DNA of 64,000 nt from Neorhizobium alkalisoli (GCF_007829835.1 NZ_VIWP01000003.1:62001-126000), one strand, 5' to 3'. Numbered from the stretch's first letter, positions 8,697 through 18,811 are shown. The notes: generated by a model from the letters alone, not told the origin. Numbers and translations: made by a program.

Positions 8697-9830
8697 TCAG
8701 CGCAGAAGTGCCAGCGCTTCGTCGATGCCAAGCGCCGCCGGCTTGCTGCAGGTGGTCGTCATCTCGATGAATTTTCCTTCCTCACCCGATTTCAGGATCG
8801 AGGTCATGACGTCGATGCCGTGCAGTGCCCGGTCGAGCGAGCACCGCGCGTCACGCCCTTCGATCAGCGCCATCGCCATGTCTGCAAGCCCGGCCGTGCG
8901 GTAATTGGCGCGCGGCCCCTGCGGGCTCTCCTGATTGGATTTGCCGAACGGATGATCCCAGTTCTCAAGCGGCTGGATATCCTTGTTGCGGCCGCTGGCC
9001 TCGACCACACCACCAAAGAAATTCGGGTCGGGCACGTAAATCGAGCCTTCCGTGCCGTAGAGTTCCATATTGGCATGCCGGTGCGACCAGACATCCCAGC
9101 TGGCGGAAAGCGTGATCGTCGCGCCGCTGACGAATTCCAGGAGGGCGTGGATATTGGTCGGCGTCTCGACCTGGATCGTCTGGCCGAACAGGGGCTCGCT
9201 GGTGATCGTGCGGGTTTCCGTCGCCATCGTCGCCAGTGCCGCGACCCGTTTTACCGGACCGATGAGGTTGATGAGATTGGCGATATAATAAGGGCCGAGA
9301 TCGAGAACCGGGCCGCCGCCTTCCTGGAAGAAGAAACCAGGATTGGGGTGCCACATTTCCATGCCGGGGCTCATCACGTGGCATGTGCCGGAGGTGATCT
9401 GCCCGACACCGCCTTCATCGATGTATTTGCGGGCCAGCTGATGCGCCCCGCCCATGAACGTGTCGGGCGCGCAGCCGACGGAAAGGCCCTTCTGCTTGGC
9501 AAGAGCCGCCAGCTCCTTGCCTTCCGCAAGCGAGATCGTCAGCGGCTTTTCCGAATAAACATGTTTGCCGGCGGTCAGGATCGCCTTCGAGACGGCAAAA
9601 TGCGCCGCCGGGATCGTCAGGTTGACGATCACGTCGAGCTCGTCGTTTTTCAGGAGTTCAGTCACGGATTGCGCCTTGACCCCATATTCCTTCGCACGCG
9701 CGGTTGCCGCATCAGCATTGAGGTCCGCGCAGGCCAGGACTTTCAACCCTTTGAAAAGCGGCGCGAGCTTGAAATAGGTGGTCGAAATATTGCCGCATCC
9801 CATGATGCCGACGCCGAGTTCCTTTGGCAT
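8697..9830 (-). CDS. Gfo/Idh/MocA-family NAD(P)-dependent sugar dehydrogenase
   Basis: A 377-residue oxidoreductase with an N-terminal Rossmann fold (GVGIMGCGNISTTYF), the family EKP motif (SEKPLTISLAEG) and the C-terminal substrate domain containing GGPVLDLGPYYIANLI. Such enzymes oxidise or epimerise sugars and inositols. It sits between a TIM-barrel isomerase and an aldo/keto reductase in the mannoside operon, so an oxidised-sugar intermediate is plausible. Confidence 0.9.
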   Translation of the reverse strand: MPKELGVGIMGCGNISTTYFKLAPLFKGLKVLACADLNADAATARAKEYGVKAQSVTELLKNDELDVIVNLTIPAAHFAVSKAILTAGKHVYSEKPLTISLAEGKELAALAKQKGLSVGCAPDTFMGGAHQLARKYIDEGGVGQITSGTCHVMSPGMEMWHPNPGFFFQEGGGPVLDLGPYYIANLINLIGPVKRVAALATMATETRTITSEPLFGQTIQVETPTNIHALLEFVSGATITLSASWDVWSHRHANMELYGTEGSIYVPDPNFFGGVVEASGRNKDIQPLENWDHPFGKSNQESPQGPRANYRTAGLADMAMALIEGRDARCSLDRALHGIDVMTSILKSGEEGKFIEMTTTCSKPAALGIDEALALLR

Positions 9831-9860
9831 GGAAACCTCTCCAGTCAGATGTGATTGTTT

Positions 9861-10622
9861 TCAGTAGGTATTGAAGGATGCCATCGAACGGCTGGCAAGG
9901 CGCTCGATATCCTTCGGGTTGTCGTGTTCAAGGACGAAATATTTCGCCGACGTCTTGCGCAAGGCGGCCATCAGATCCTTCCACGGCACGGTTCCATGGC
10001 CGACATCGGCCCAGCCATCCTCGTCGGTGTTTTCGCCGGCCGGCGCGATATCCTTGATGTGGACTGCCGAGATCCGCTTGCCGTAGCTCTCGATCCAGCC
10101 GAAGGGGTCAGCACCACCACGCACCACCCAGGCGACGTCCATTTCCCAGGAAAGATCCGGGCCGCCGGCAAAGATTTGCTCCTGCGGTGTCGAACCATCG
10201 GCAAGCGTGACGAATTCGAAATCGTGATTGTGCCAGCCAAAGATATAGCCGGCATCCTGATACCGCTTGCCGGCCTCCGCCAGACGTTGGCCGAAAGCGA
10301 ACCATCCGGCCGCATCACTCGGTCTCTGGTCGGCGACGAGGTGCGGGCAATAGATGGCATTGATGCCGAGTGTCTTTGCGATGAGCAGGGCCTGATCAGC
10401 CTCCTTCTCGAGAAGATCGATGCCAAAATGCCCGGTCGGCATGGAAAGTCCGTTTGCGTCAAGATCCGCTCGCATTGCCTTCAGGCCCGCCTCGTCCAGC
10501 GTCGCGTAAAGCCCGCCATAACCTTCGACCGATTTATACCCATTGCGGGCGACGACCTTCAGAACATCCGAGAGCGGCGGGAAATTGCGGGCGCTGTAAA
10601 GCTGAAAACCGAGATTGGTCAT
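9861..10622 (-). CDS. Sugar phosphate isomerase/epimerase (xylose isomerase-like TIM barrel)
   Basis: A 253-residue AP-endonuclease-2/IolE-like TIM barrel, beginning MTNLGFQLYSARNFPPLSDVL. Metal-ligand residues of the family are expected in FGWHNHDFEF, DLSWEMDVAWV and KYFVLEHDNP, all present. The exact reaction is unknown. The gene is 30 bp from the Gfo/Idh gene and 26 bp from the beta-mannosidase gene, which points to one operon. Confidence 0.88.
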   Translation of the reverse strand: MTNLGFQLYSARNFPPLSDVLKVVARNGYKSVEGYGGLYATLDEAGLKAMRADLDANGLSMPTGHFGIDLLEKEADQALLIAKTLGINAIYCPHLVADQRPSDAAGWFAFGQRLAEAGKRYQDAGYIFGWHNHDFEFVTLADGSTPQEQIFAGGPDLSWEMDVAWVVRGGADPFGWIESYGKRISAVHIKDIAPAGENTDEDGWADVGHGTVPWKDLMAALRKTSAKYFVLEHDNPKDIERLASRSMASFNTY

Positions 10623-10648
10623 GGACCTGTCCTTTCCTTTGAATGAGA

Positions 10649-13081
10649 TCAGGCTGCCGCCTGGCAGCTGTAGAGGTCGTAGATGCGAAAATCCGGGATC
10701 GCCTCCTGCGGCACGGCGGGCGTGAAGCGCAGGATGCGGGTTTCGCCGGAGGCGAGATCGAAAGCGTTGTCGGAATAGCGGCCGGCGATGTCGGTCTCGA
10801 TCAGCACGAAAAGCGCCAGCCCTGTCGCGGCAACGGAAAGCTCGAACGAGCCGTCACCAGTCGAAGACACGGAGAGCTGCAGGCCCGATGGACGAAGTTC
10901 GAGCGCCTTGTAGGTGGAGACCGGAAGATTCCCCTCGCCGCGCATACCGTTCGAGGCGACAAACGTCCAGGCAAGGATCGTGTCGGCAGCAACCGTATTC
11001 ATCGGCATGGTCAGAGCAGTTACGGCGGCATCCGGTCCGCAGACCGCTTCGACGCGCATCGTGTCCTTGCGCCGTCCGCCAAGATCGACAACTGAGATGT
11101 CGAGTGTCACCGAGACATCCTCGGCCGTATCATTGACCAGCGAAAACCGGATCTCGCTCCCATCCTCCGATGGAATAGCCGCAACTGATACTGGCTGGAA
11201 AAAGCGCCGGGCCAGGTAATGCAAGACCTTCCAGCTGCCGCCGTAATCGAGGCTCGACCACGACGCGACCGGCCAGGTGTCGTTGAGCTGCCAGTAGAGC
11301 GTGCCCATGCAATGGGGTTTTAGCGATCGCCAGAAATCCACCGCCGTCTTGATCGCCAGCCCCTGCTGCACCTGGCTCAGATAGACGAAATTGGCAAAAT
11401 CCTTCGGGAAACGGAAATTGCGGAACATCGTGCCCGCAATCCGCTCATTGCCTCCGGCATTCTTCTGGTGATGCTCCATGACCGGCGACGCGATGTTGAA
11501 ATCCTTCTCCGCCGCATAGGTCTCGATCACGGGCAGCGACGTGTAGGACTGAAATCCGAATTCGGAGCAGAAGCGCGGCTTGACCGACCGGTAGTCGGAA
11601 AACGGCTTGTTCTCGTGCCAGACCGACCAATAGTGCATGTCACCGGATCCATCCGCGTGCCAGGCATCGCCGTAATCGAGATAACCCGAAGCCGGGCTCG
11701 ACGGCCACCAGAGGGCGCCGGGTGCTGATGCCTTGAAGGCGCGCTCGATCATGTGATTGAGCCGGTCATAAGAAACGAGATAACGGTCTCGGTTACCCCG
11801 CGATTCCGGAAACCAGGTGAGCGCGCCCACCAGTTCGTTATCGCCGCACCACAAAACGATGGAGGGATGCGAGGACAGCCGCCGCACCTGATAATCCACC
11901 TCGGCCGCGACATTCTCCAGAAAGTCCGGCGTCGAGGGATAGAGATTGCAGGCGAACTGAAAATCCTGCCAGACCATCAGCCCGAGCCGGTCGCAGAGAT
12001 CGTAAAACCAGTCCGCTTCGTAAAAACCGCCGCCCCAGACGCGGATCATGTTCATGTTCGCTTCGACGGCGGACCGCAGGAGATCCTCGGTCTTTTGCCG
12101 GCTCGACAATGAAAACAGCGCGTCCGCCGGGATCCAGTTGGCGCCGCGGCAGAAGATTTCCCGGCCGTTGATGCGGAAGGCAAAACGGCTGCCCGCCTCA
12201 TCCTTGTCGGTCAGGAGCTCGGCGGTGCGAAGACCGATCTGGCGTGTCACCGTTTCATCCGGCGTCTCGATCGTCAGGGCATAAAGCGATTGTTCGCCGC
12301 TGCCCGCCGGCCACCAGAGTTTCGGATTTTCGACATGGAAGACATGCGCCAGCGTGTTTTCGCCGGCCTTTACGCCGAGATCCAGCCGCAGACGTTCTTC
12401 GCCGAGTGACACGTAAACCGGCACCACACCCTGCCCCTCGGCATGAAGCGTTACGGTGACAGTCAGATCGACTGCATCGCCGGCATGTCTCTGCTCGGTG
12501 ACGACATGCTCGATCCGCGCCACATCGAGCCGCTTCAAGGCGATATCGCCATAAAGACCGAGCGGTGCGATGGCGATATTCCAGTCCCAGCCGAAATGGC
12601 TTTGCGGCTTGCGCAGCATGTTGCCGTTCGGGATCGGACTATTGGTCGTCGAATAGGGAATGTAGAAGGGCTGTCGCGCCTGCCGCTCCGCCCCTTCGAC
12701 AATGCTGGAATGGAAGAGAATGCGGATGACATTCTCGCCGCTCTTCAGCACCTTCGTCACATCCGGCCGGTAACGGCGAAAGCAATTGTCCGCGGCCAAA
12801 ACCTCGATATCGTTGACGAAAACGGTCGCAACCGTATCGAGATAGGTGATGTCGAGATACCAGGAGCCATCTAGGTCATCGACCGAAAAACGCCGTTCGA
12901 TCACCCAATCGCCCTGCGCCACCCATTGCACGTCGTTTTCATTGCGGCCGACATAGGGATCTGGAATGATGCCGGCCTGTTTCAGCGCCGTATGCACATC
13001 ACCGGGGATCGGCATCGAAGTCCGATGCGCGCCGTCTTTCGACGACAGGTTCCAAGAACCGGTAAGGTCGATAAAGGTCAT
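10649..13081 (-). CDS. GH2-family beta-mannosidase
   Basis: An 810-residue intracellular exo-beta-mannosidase with the GH2 layout: jelly-roll N-terminal domain (about 1-180), Ig-like domain, TIM barrel (about 280-590) and C-terminal domains. The acid/base Glu is in LWCGDNELVGA and the nucleophile Glu in RFCSEFGFQSY. No signal peptide is seen, so mannosides are probably imported and then cleaved. It lies between the ABC transporter genes and the downstream sugar enzymes. Confidence 0.92.
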   Translation of the reverse strand: MTFIDLTGSWNLSSKDGAHRTSMPIPGDVHTALKQAGIIPDPYVGRNENDVQWVAQGDWVIERRFSVDDLDGSWYLDITYLDTVATVFVNDIEVLAADNCFRRYRPDVTKVLKSGENVIRILFHSSIVEGAERQARQPFYIPYSTTNSPIPNGNMLRKPQSHFGWDWNIAIAPLGLYGDIALKRLDVARIEHVVTEQRHAGDAVDLTVTVTLHAEGQGVVPVYVSLGEERLRLDLGVKAGENTLAHVFHVENPKLWWPAGSGEQSLYALTIETPDETVTRQIGLRTAELLTDKDEAGSRFAFRINGREIFCRGANWIPADALFSLSSRQKTEDLLRSAVEANMNMIRVWGGGFYEADWFYDLCDRLGLMVWQDFQFACNLYPSTPDFLENVAAEVDYQVRRLSSHPSIVLWCGDNELVGALTWFPESRGNRDRYLVSYDRLNHMIERAFKASAPGALWWPSSPASGYLDYGDAWHADGSGDMHYWSVWHENKPFSDYRSVKPRFCSEFGFQSYTSLPVIETYAAEKDFNIASPVMEHHQKNAGGNERIAGTMFRNFRFPKDFANFVYLSQVQQGLAIKTAVDFWRSLKPHCMGTLYWQLNDTWPVASWSSLDYGGSWKVLHYLARRFFQPVSVAAIPSEDGSEIRFSLVNDTAEDVSVTLDISVVDLGGRRKDTMRVEAVCGPDAAVTALTMPMNTVAADTILAWTFVASNGMRGEGNLPVSTYKALELRPSGLQLSVSSTGDGSFELSVAATGLALFVLIETDIAGRYSDNAFDLASGETRILRFTPAVPQEAIPDFRIYDLYSCQAAA

Positions 13082-13097
13082 CGGAAAAAACTCACTC

Positions 13098-14213
13098 TCA
13101 AATACGCTCTTCGCTCACGGCATCGAAAAGCGATGCCATGCTCATGTCGAACCCGAGCCGGACTTTTGTGCCGACCGCGTAGCGCCTCTCGCCGCCGATA
13201 CGAACCGAAAGCGTATGGCCGGCATGTTTCAGCCAGAGGAGATTGTCGGCCCCCATCGGCTCCTCGATATCGACGACCGCCTCATGTGTTTCACCATGGC
13301 CGATATCGCTGTCGACCTTCACATGCTCCGGCCGCAATCCGAGGATGACCTTCCGCCCCGCGGCAAGCGCTTCCGAAGCCTGATAGCCATCGAGCGAAAA
13401 GCTGACGCCATTGGTGCGGAACGCGATATGGCCACCCTCGTCGACCAGCTCGCCCTTGAGAAAATTCATCGAAGGTGAGCCGATGAAGCCGGCGACGAAC
13501 TTGTTCTTCGGGCGGTTGTAGATGGTCATTGGATCGTCGAGCTGCTGGATCACGCCGCTTTTCATGATCGCGATCCGGTCCGCAAGAGTCAGCGCCTCGA
13601 TCTGGTCATGGGTGACGTAGATCATCGTGTTCTTCAGCGACTGATGCAGCCGCTTGATTTCAACACGCAATTCGGAGCGCAGCTTGGCATCGAGATTGGA
13701 CAGCGGTTCGTCGAACAGAAAGACATCGACATCCCGCACCAGCGCCCGGCCGATCGCCACACGCTGCCGCTGGCCGCCGGAAAGGGCTGCCGGCTTGCGG
13801 TTGAGGAGCGGTTCGATCTGCAGAATGCCGGCCGCGCGAGCCACTCTCCGGTCGATCTCGTCCTTCGCGAGACCCGCGACCCGGAGACCGAAGGACAGGT
13901 TCTTTTCCACCGTCATCTGCGGATAAAGCGCATAGGACTGGAACACCATGCCGATACCGCGGTCCTTCGGTTCCTCCCAGGTGACATTCCTGTCCTTGAT
14001 GAAGATCTGGCCATCGGTCGGCTCCAGAAGTCCTGCGATGCAATTGAGCAGCGTGGACTTGCCGCAGCCGGACGAGCCGAGAAGGACAAGAAACTCCCCG
14101 TCGCGGATATCGAGATTGAGGTTTTCCAGAACCGTCACCGCCCCGAAGGACAGAGACAAGTCGCGGATCGAAACGCTGCTCGCACGATTGGCGAAACTCG
14201 AGAGGTCGGTCAT
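13098..14213 (-). CDS. Sugar ABC transporter ATPase (UgpC/MalK type)
   Basis: A 371-residue ATPase with Walker A GSSGCGKST, Q-loop FQSYALYP, signature LSGGQRQRVAIGRALV and Walker B VFLFDEPLSNLD, then a C-terminal OB-fold regulatory domain (about 240-371). It couples ATP hydrolysis to the two permeases encoded immediately upstream. UgpC-type ATPases can serve more than one transporter. Confidence 0.93.
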   Translation of the reverse strand: MTDLSSFANRASSVSIRDLSLSFGAVTVLENLNLDIRDGEFLVLLGSSGCGKSTLLNCIAGLLEPTDGQIFIKDRNVTWEEPKDRGIGMVFQSYALYPQMTVEKNLSFGLRVAGLAKDEIDRRVARAAGILQIEPLLNRKPAALSGGQRQRVAIGRALVRDVDVFLFDEPLSNLDAKLRSELRVEIKRLHQSLKNTMIYVTHDQIEALTLADRIAIMKSGVIQQLDDPMTIYNRPKNKFVAGFIGSPSMNFLKGELVDEGGHIAFRTNGVSFSLDGYQASEALAAGRKVILGLRPEHVKVDSDIGHGETHEAVVDIEEPMGADNLLWLKHAGHTLSVRIGGERRYAVGTKVRLGFDMSMASLFDAVSEERI

Positions 14214-14219
14214 TTTGGC

Positions 14220-15182
14220 TTACCCCTTTACTGCGCCGGCGGCGATGCCACGGACGAAAAGCCTGCCGGAAACGAAATAGACGATCAGCGGCACGGCGCC
14301 GGTGAGCAGCGTCGCGGCCATGTTGACATTGTATTCCTTCACCCCCTGGACGGAGTTGACGATGTTGTTGAGCTGCACGGTCATCGGATAGGTGTCGGGC
14401 CGGGTGAAGACGACGCCGAACAGAAAGTCGTTCCAGATGCCGGTCACCTGCAGGATCATCGCGACCACGAAGATCGGCAGCGACATGGGCAGCATGATCC
14501 GCCCATAGATCTGCCAGAACCCCGCCCCGTCGATGCGTGCCGCCTTGAACAGTTCTTCCGGCAGCGAGGCGAAATAGTTGCGGAACAAAAGCGTCAGGAT
14601 CGGCATGCCGAAGATCGTGTGGACGATGACGAGGCCGGTCAGCGTGCCGTAAATGCCGAGTTCGCGCAGGATGATGACGATCGGATAGATCATCACCTGA
14701 TAGGGAATGAAGGCGCCGACGATCAGGATCGAGAAGAACAGTTCCGATCCCTTGAACCGCCAGTTGGCAAGCGCATAACCGCTGACCGAGGCGACAAGGA
14801 TGGAGACGACGACGGAGGGCACGAGAATCCGCACCGAATTCCAGAAGCCGCGCGAAAGACCATCGCAATTCAGCCCGGTGCAGGCTTGAGCCCAGGCTTT
14901 CACCCAGGGCTCGAAGGTGATTTCGACAGGCGGCGAAAAGATATTGCCGAGCCGGATTTCAGGCATGCCCTTCAGCGAGGTTACGACCATCACATAGAGC
15001 GGCAGCAGGTAATAGAGTGCCGCAAGGCCAAGAATGCCGTAGAGAAAGATGTTTCGCCGCGACAGCACCCGCTTCGGCCGGCGCCCTCTCGGGCCGGGAT
15101 TGAGGCTGGATCGGACTTTCAGCTCCGGCGACATCGCATCGATGCCGGCCGTAGTCGCGTTGAGGGTCGAGGTATCAGACAC
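14220..15182 (-). CDS. Sugar ABC transporter permease (MalG type)
   Basis: A 320-residue inner-membrane permease with six predicted helices after a ~45-residue basic N-terminus, and a binding-protein-dependent transport EAA loop (ELFKAARIDGAGFWQIYGRIMLP). It overlaps the preceding permease gene by 8 nt and ends 6 nt before the ATPase start. Confidence 0.92.
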   Translation of the reverse strand: MSDTSTLNATTAGIDAMSPELKVRSSLNPGPRGRRPKRVLSRRNIFLYGILGLAALYYLLPLYVMVVTSLKGMPEIRLGNIFSPPVEITFEPWVKAWAQACTGLNCDGLSRGFWNSVRILVPSVVVSILVASVSGYALANWRFKGSELFFSILIVGAFIPYQVMIYPIVIILRELGIYGTLTGLVIVHTIFGMPILTLLFRNYFASLPEELFKAARIDGAGFWQIYGRIMLPMSLPIFVVAMILQVTGIWNDFLFGVVFTRPDTYPMTVQLNNIVNSVQGVKEYNVNMAATLLTGAVPLIVYFVSGRLFVRGIAAGAVKG

Positions 15183-16077
15183 GCTTGCGCCCTCCGAATT
15201 CGAGATAGGCCCAGGGAACGACGATGATCGCCACCGTCAGCAGCATCATCGTCGAGGCCGCAAAGCCCTGGCCGAGATTCTGGGCCTGGAACATGTAGTC
15301 GTAGACATATTTGGCAGGCACTTCGGAGGCGTTGCCGGGGCCGCCACTCGTCTGGGCGACAACGAGGTCGTAGAGCTTGACGATGCCGCTGGCGATCAGA
15401 ACCAGCGTGGTGATGAAGACCGGGCGCATCATCGGGATGACGATGAAAATATAGGTCTTCCACATCGGAATGCCGTCGACCCGCGCCGCCTTCCAGATGT
15501 CCTCGTCTATGCCGCGCAGGCCGGCGAGCATCAAGCACATGACAAGCCCCGTTCCCTGCCAGAGGCCGGCGATCAGGATGCCGTAGATGACGATTTCAGG
15601 CGTATAGAGCGGATCGAAGGTAAAACTTTCCCAGCCAAGCGACCGCACCACGCCCTGCACGCCATATTCCGGGTTCAGCACCCATTGCCAGACAAGGCCG
15701 GTGACGATGAAGGAAAGCGCGAACGGATAGAGAAAGATGGTGCGAAACGTGTTTTCGAAGCGGATTTTTTGGTCCATCAGTGCCGCCAGCACGAAGCCGA
15801 TCAAAAGGCTGAAGATCAGGCAAAGCACGCCATAGATCGCCAGATTCTGGATCGAGATGATCCAGCGCGACGCTGCCCAAAGCCGCTCATACTGGTCGAA
15901 GCCGACAAACGTTGCTCGCGGCAGAAGCTTGGAATTGGTGAAGGAATAGATGACCGTCCAGACCGTGCCGCCGAGGAAGATGACGAGTGCCGTCAGCATC
16001 ATCGGAATGCAGGCAATCTTCGAATTGAGATTGCGCAGGAACTGGTTGGGCCGGCCGGGTGCAACGGACTTCGCCAT
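15175..16077 (-). CDS. Sugar ABC transporter permease (MalF type)
   Basis: A 300-residue permease with six helices and the EAA loop DIWKAARVDGIPMWKTYIFIVIP. ATG 16077 is preceded by AAGGAGG at good spacing; an in-frame ATG 18 nt upstream lacks one. It pairs with the MalG-type protein to form the channel. Confidence 0.92.
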   Translation of the reverse strand: MAKSVAPGRPNQFLRNLNSKIACIPMMLTALVIFLGGTVWTVIYSFTNSKLLPRATFVGFDQYERLWAASRWIISIQNLAIYGVLCLIFSLLIGFVLAALMDQKIRFENTFRTIFLYPFALSFIVTGLVWQWVLNPEYGVQGVVRSLGWESFTFDPLYTPEIVIYGILIAGLWQGTGLVMCLMLAGLRGIDEDIWKAARVDGIPMWKTYIFIVIPMMRPVFITTLVLIASGIVKLYDLVVAQTSGGPGNASEVPAKYVYDYMFQAQNLGQGFAASTMMLLTVAIIVVPWAYLEFGGRKRV

Positions 16078-16169
16078 AACGCCTCCTTGGTTCACGATGC
16101 GCGGTGACGCGCATATCCTGCACCGGCCCTGACGGTTCAGGGCCGGCTCAGATGGTCAGCCAGGCGGTA

Positions 16170-17399
16170 TCAGTCCGCAGCCTCGATCAGGGACACGAAG
16201 CGCTTCTGCGCATCCTTGACCGAAATCGAGGTATTGAAGAATTCCGACATCAGGTCTTCCTTCTGCTTCTGCGTATCGGCAGAAATCAGCTGGTCGGTAC
16301 TGGTCGCAACACCGCCCTTGGCGATGATCGCGATCCCCTTCTTCATGCAGTCATTGGCGGTAGCGAGATCCACGTCGCCACGAATCGGCACGGAGCCCTT
16401 TTTCAGATTGAAGGCGACCTGAGTCTTTGGATCGACGATGGTTGCCGCCAGCACTTCCTGCGCCTTGGACTTTTCCGCATCCTTCAGGAGCGGGAAATAG
16501 AAGGCGTCGCCGCCGGTGGTCAGGGTCTGGTTCAGTCCGAGACCGGGAAGGCAGGTGTAATCGGTACCGGCCTTCTTGTTGGCGATCTGGAATTCGCCCT
16601 GCGCCCAGTCCCCCATGATCTGGCCGCCGGCCTTGCCGGTCAGTACCAGATTGGTCGCCTGGTTCCAGTCCTGCACGTTCGATCCCTTGGCAAGCTGGCG
16701 CGCCTGATCGGCCGCCTCGAAGATCTTTGCCATGTCGGGACCGGCAGCAACCTTCGCATCCTTGTCCTTGTAGACCTTGTTGTAGAGGTCCGTGCCACCG
16801 ACCGAGATCACCAGCGCGTCGAACAGGCCGTTCGCCTGCCAAGGCTGGCCGCCGAGTGCCAGCGGCTGGATGCCGGCCTTCTTCAGGGCCGGACCGGCTG
16901 CGACGAATTCGTTCCAGTTCTTCGGAACCTCGACGCCCGCCTTCTTGAAGGCCTCGTTCGACAGCCACAGCCATTGCCAGGAATGGATATTGACCGGCGC
17001 GCAATAGATCTTGCCGTTGATCGTGCAGGATGCCAGCAGGCTCTGCGGCTTGATGACGTCCTTCCATTTGCCCTTTTCGGCGACATCCGTCAGGTCACGC
17101 ATCAACCCCGATTGCACCAGTTCCTCCGCCTGGCGACCGTGGTTGAACTGGGTTGCGCCCATCGGATCGCCGCCGGTAATGCGGCTGATCATGATCGGCC
17201 GGGCCGTGCCGCCGGAACCGGCGATCGCACCATCCACCCAATGATTTCCGGTTGCATCAAAGGCCTTGGCAAGCTCTGCCACGGCTGCTGCCTCGCCACC
17301 CGATGTCCACCAATGGGTGACTTCGAGATCGGTCGCATGCGCGGCAAACGGCATGGCGACGCTAACGGCCAAAAAGGCCGTGAATGCACGAATACGCAT
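16170..17399 (-). CDS. Sugar ABC transporter periplasmic binding protein
   Basis: A 409-residue family-1 solute-binding protein with signal peptide MRIRAFTAFLAVSVAMPFAAHA, then LEVTHWWTSGGEAAAVAELA typical of ABC sugar-binding proteins. First gene of the nine-gene operon, with GGGAGGAG before the ATG. Downstream beta-mannosidase and GH43 genes suggest a manno- or xylo-oligosaccharide ligand, but the binding residues do not decide this. Confidence 0.92.
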   Translation of the reverse strand: MRIRAFTAFLAVSVAMPFAAHATDLEVTHWWTSGGEAAAVAELAKAFDATGNHWVDGAIAGSGGTARPIMISRITGGDPMGATQFNHGRQAEELVQSGLMRDLTDVAEKGKWKDVIKPQSLLASCTINGKIYCAPVNIHSWQWLWLSNEAFKKAGVEVPKNWNEFVAAGPALKKAGIQPLALGGQPWQANGLFDALVISVGGTDLYNKVYKDKDAKVAAGPDMAKIFEAADQARQLAKGSNVQDWNQATNLVLTGKAGGQIMGDWAQGEFQIANKKAGTDYTCLPGLGLNQTLTTGGDAFYFPLLKDAEKSKAQEVLAATIVDPKTQVAFNLKKGSVPIRGDVDLATANDCMKKGIAIIAKGGVATSTDQLISADTQKQKEDLMSEFFNTSISVKDAQKRFVSLIEAAD

Positions 17400-17414
17400 G
17401 AGTCTCCTCCCTCA

Positions 17415-17428
17415 CTGAAACGTTGCAG
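17415..17428. promoter_or_regulatory. Candidate LacI-family operator near the sugar operon start
   Basis: CTGAAACGTTGCAG is a near-perfect palindrome around a central CG, the usual LacI/GalR-family operator form. It lies 16 nt upstream of the binding-protein start codon. A related site occurs at 17678-17691 upstream of the regulator gene. Confidence 0.65.
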
Positions 17429-17677
17429 TAAAAGCCTATGGGAAACTCTTCAGACAGGCAAGCGGAGGAACCGGTAAAATTTCAATCGAAACAAGAATGC
17501 AATCTTTGATAGCACATATCTGACTCAAGGGAAAAATTGCATTCCATTCGATTTCAGATATTTGCCGACAAATGGCCGCAAGTCGCTTCGCACGCGCAAA
17601 AAAGTTTGTGCGTGCGCTAAATACAACCCATGAGATGCGCGGCCGCAGCATGCTACAAAAAATATGCATCACTTCAC

Positions 17678-17691
17678 CTGTATCGTTGCAG
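17678..17691. promoter_or_regulatory. Second candidate LacI-family operator, upstream of the regulator gene
   Basis: CTGTATCGTTGCAG matches the first site at 11 of 14 positions and keeps the CGTTGCAG half. It is 75 nt upstream of the lacI-family start, which suits autoregulation or looping with the site 263 bp away. The rest of the 366-bp divergent region is AT-rich promoter-like DNA with no ORF I would support. Confidence 0.55.
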
Positions 17692-17766
17692 TTTTTACCG
17701 CTATGTAAGAGCGACAGTGTATTGAGCGGGCTTGAAAGGCAGCGCTTTGCGCGCTCGGACGGCATC

Positions 17767-18804
17767 ATGGACGACTACGGAAAACCGAACCAAGCTGGGC
17801 CTGCGACACGCGAGCGCCCTACCCTGAAAACCATCGCCTACATGACCGGCCTTGGCATCACCACCGTTTCGCGGGCGCTGAAGGATGCCCCGGATATCGG
17901 CGCGGAGACGAAAGAGCGCGTCAGGCTCGTCGCCCGCCAGCTCGGTTACCAGCCAAACCGTGCAGGCGTGCGCCTGCGCACCGGCAAGACCAACGTCATT
18001 GCGCTTGTGCTGAGCATCGATCAGGAGCTGATGGGTTTTTCCAGCCAGATGATGCAGGGCATTTCCGAAGTGCTCGCCGGCACCCAGTACCATCTCGTTC
18101 TGACCCCGCATTCCTTCGAGAAGGACCCGATGGTGCCGGTCCGTTATATCCTCGACACCGGCTCCGCCGACGGCGTGATCCTGTCGCGGATCGAGCCCGA
18201 GGACGCGCGTGTCCGCCTTATGGACGAACGACAACTGCCTTTCGTCACCCACGGCCGCACCGACATGGGCATTACCCATGCCTTTCACGACTTCGACAAC
18301 GAGGCCTATACCTATCAGGCGGTCGAAAAGCTCGTCAGCCTCGGCCGGCGTCGTATTGCACTGCTCGCACCCAATCCGAAACTCGCCTTCCAAATCCATA
18401 GCCGGATCGGCTTCGAGCGTGGCCTTTCCGATTTTAACGCGACGGAAGTGTCCATGGGCCGCGTTACCAGCGAAACATCACTGGAAGACATCCGAGCCCA
18501 TACAGAACGGCTTTTGCGCGGGACACAGCCGCCGGATGGCATCATCTCGATCAGCGGTTCGGCAACCGTCGCCATGATCGCTGGCATCGAAGCATCAGGA
18601 TGCAAGCTCGGCAAAGAGGTTGATCTCGTCTCAAAACAATCGGCCGAATTTTTGAACTGGATCAGGCCCGAGATCTACACGGTGAATGAGGATATCCGGC
18701 AGTCCGGCAGGCAACTCGCCAAGTCACTGCTAGCGCGGATCGATGGCGTGGCACCGGAGCTGCTGCAAAGCATCGGCAATCCGGTCTGGTCGGAACGACC
18801 CTGA
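17767..18804 (+). CDS. LacI-family transcriptional regulator of the adjacent sugar operon
   Basis: A 345-residue repressor: N-terminal helix-turn-helix ([24 protein letters not shown], about residues 20-45), hinge helix region, then a periplasmic-binding-protein-like effector domain ([13 protein letters not shown] onward). The ATG at 17767 gives the usual ~340-residue length; upstream in-frame codons add a non-homologous leader, though no strong ribosome binding site is seen. Divergent from the transport operon, which it most likely represses until a sugar binds. Confidence 0.9.
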   Translation: MDDYGKPNQAGPATRERPTLKTIAYMTGLGITTVSRALKDAPDIGAETKERVRLVARQLGYQPNRAGVRLRTGKTNVIALVLSIDQELMGFSSQMMQGISEVLAGTQYHLVLTPHSFEKDPMVPVRYILDTGSADGVILSRIEPEDARVRLMDERQLPFVTHGRTDMGITHAFHDFDNEAYTYQAVEKLVSLGRRRIALLAPNPKLAFQIHSRIGFERGLSDFNATEVSMGRVTSETSLEDIRAHTERLLRGTQPPDGIISISGSATVAMIAGIEASGCKLGKEVDLVSKQSAEFLNWIRPEIYTVNEDIRQSGRQLAKSLLARIDGVAPELLQSIGNPVWSERP

Positions 18805-18811
18805 AACGAAG

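Noticed and set aside
13608..15227. 539-codon frame opposite the sugar transporter genes
   Set aside because: It spans the junction of two well-defined transporter genes on the other strand and has shadow-frame composition.
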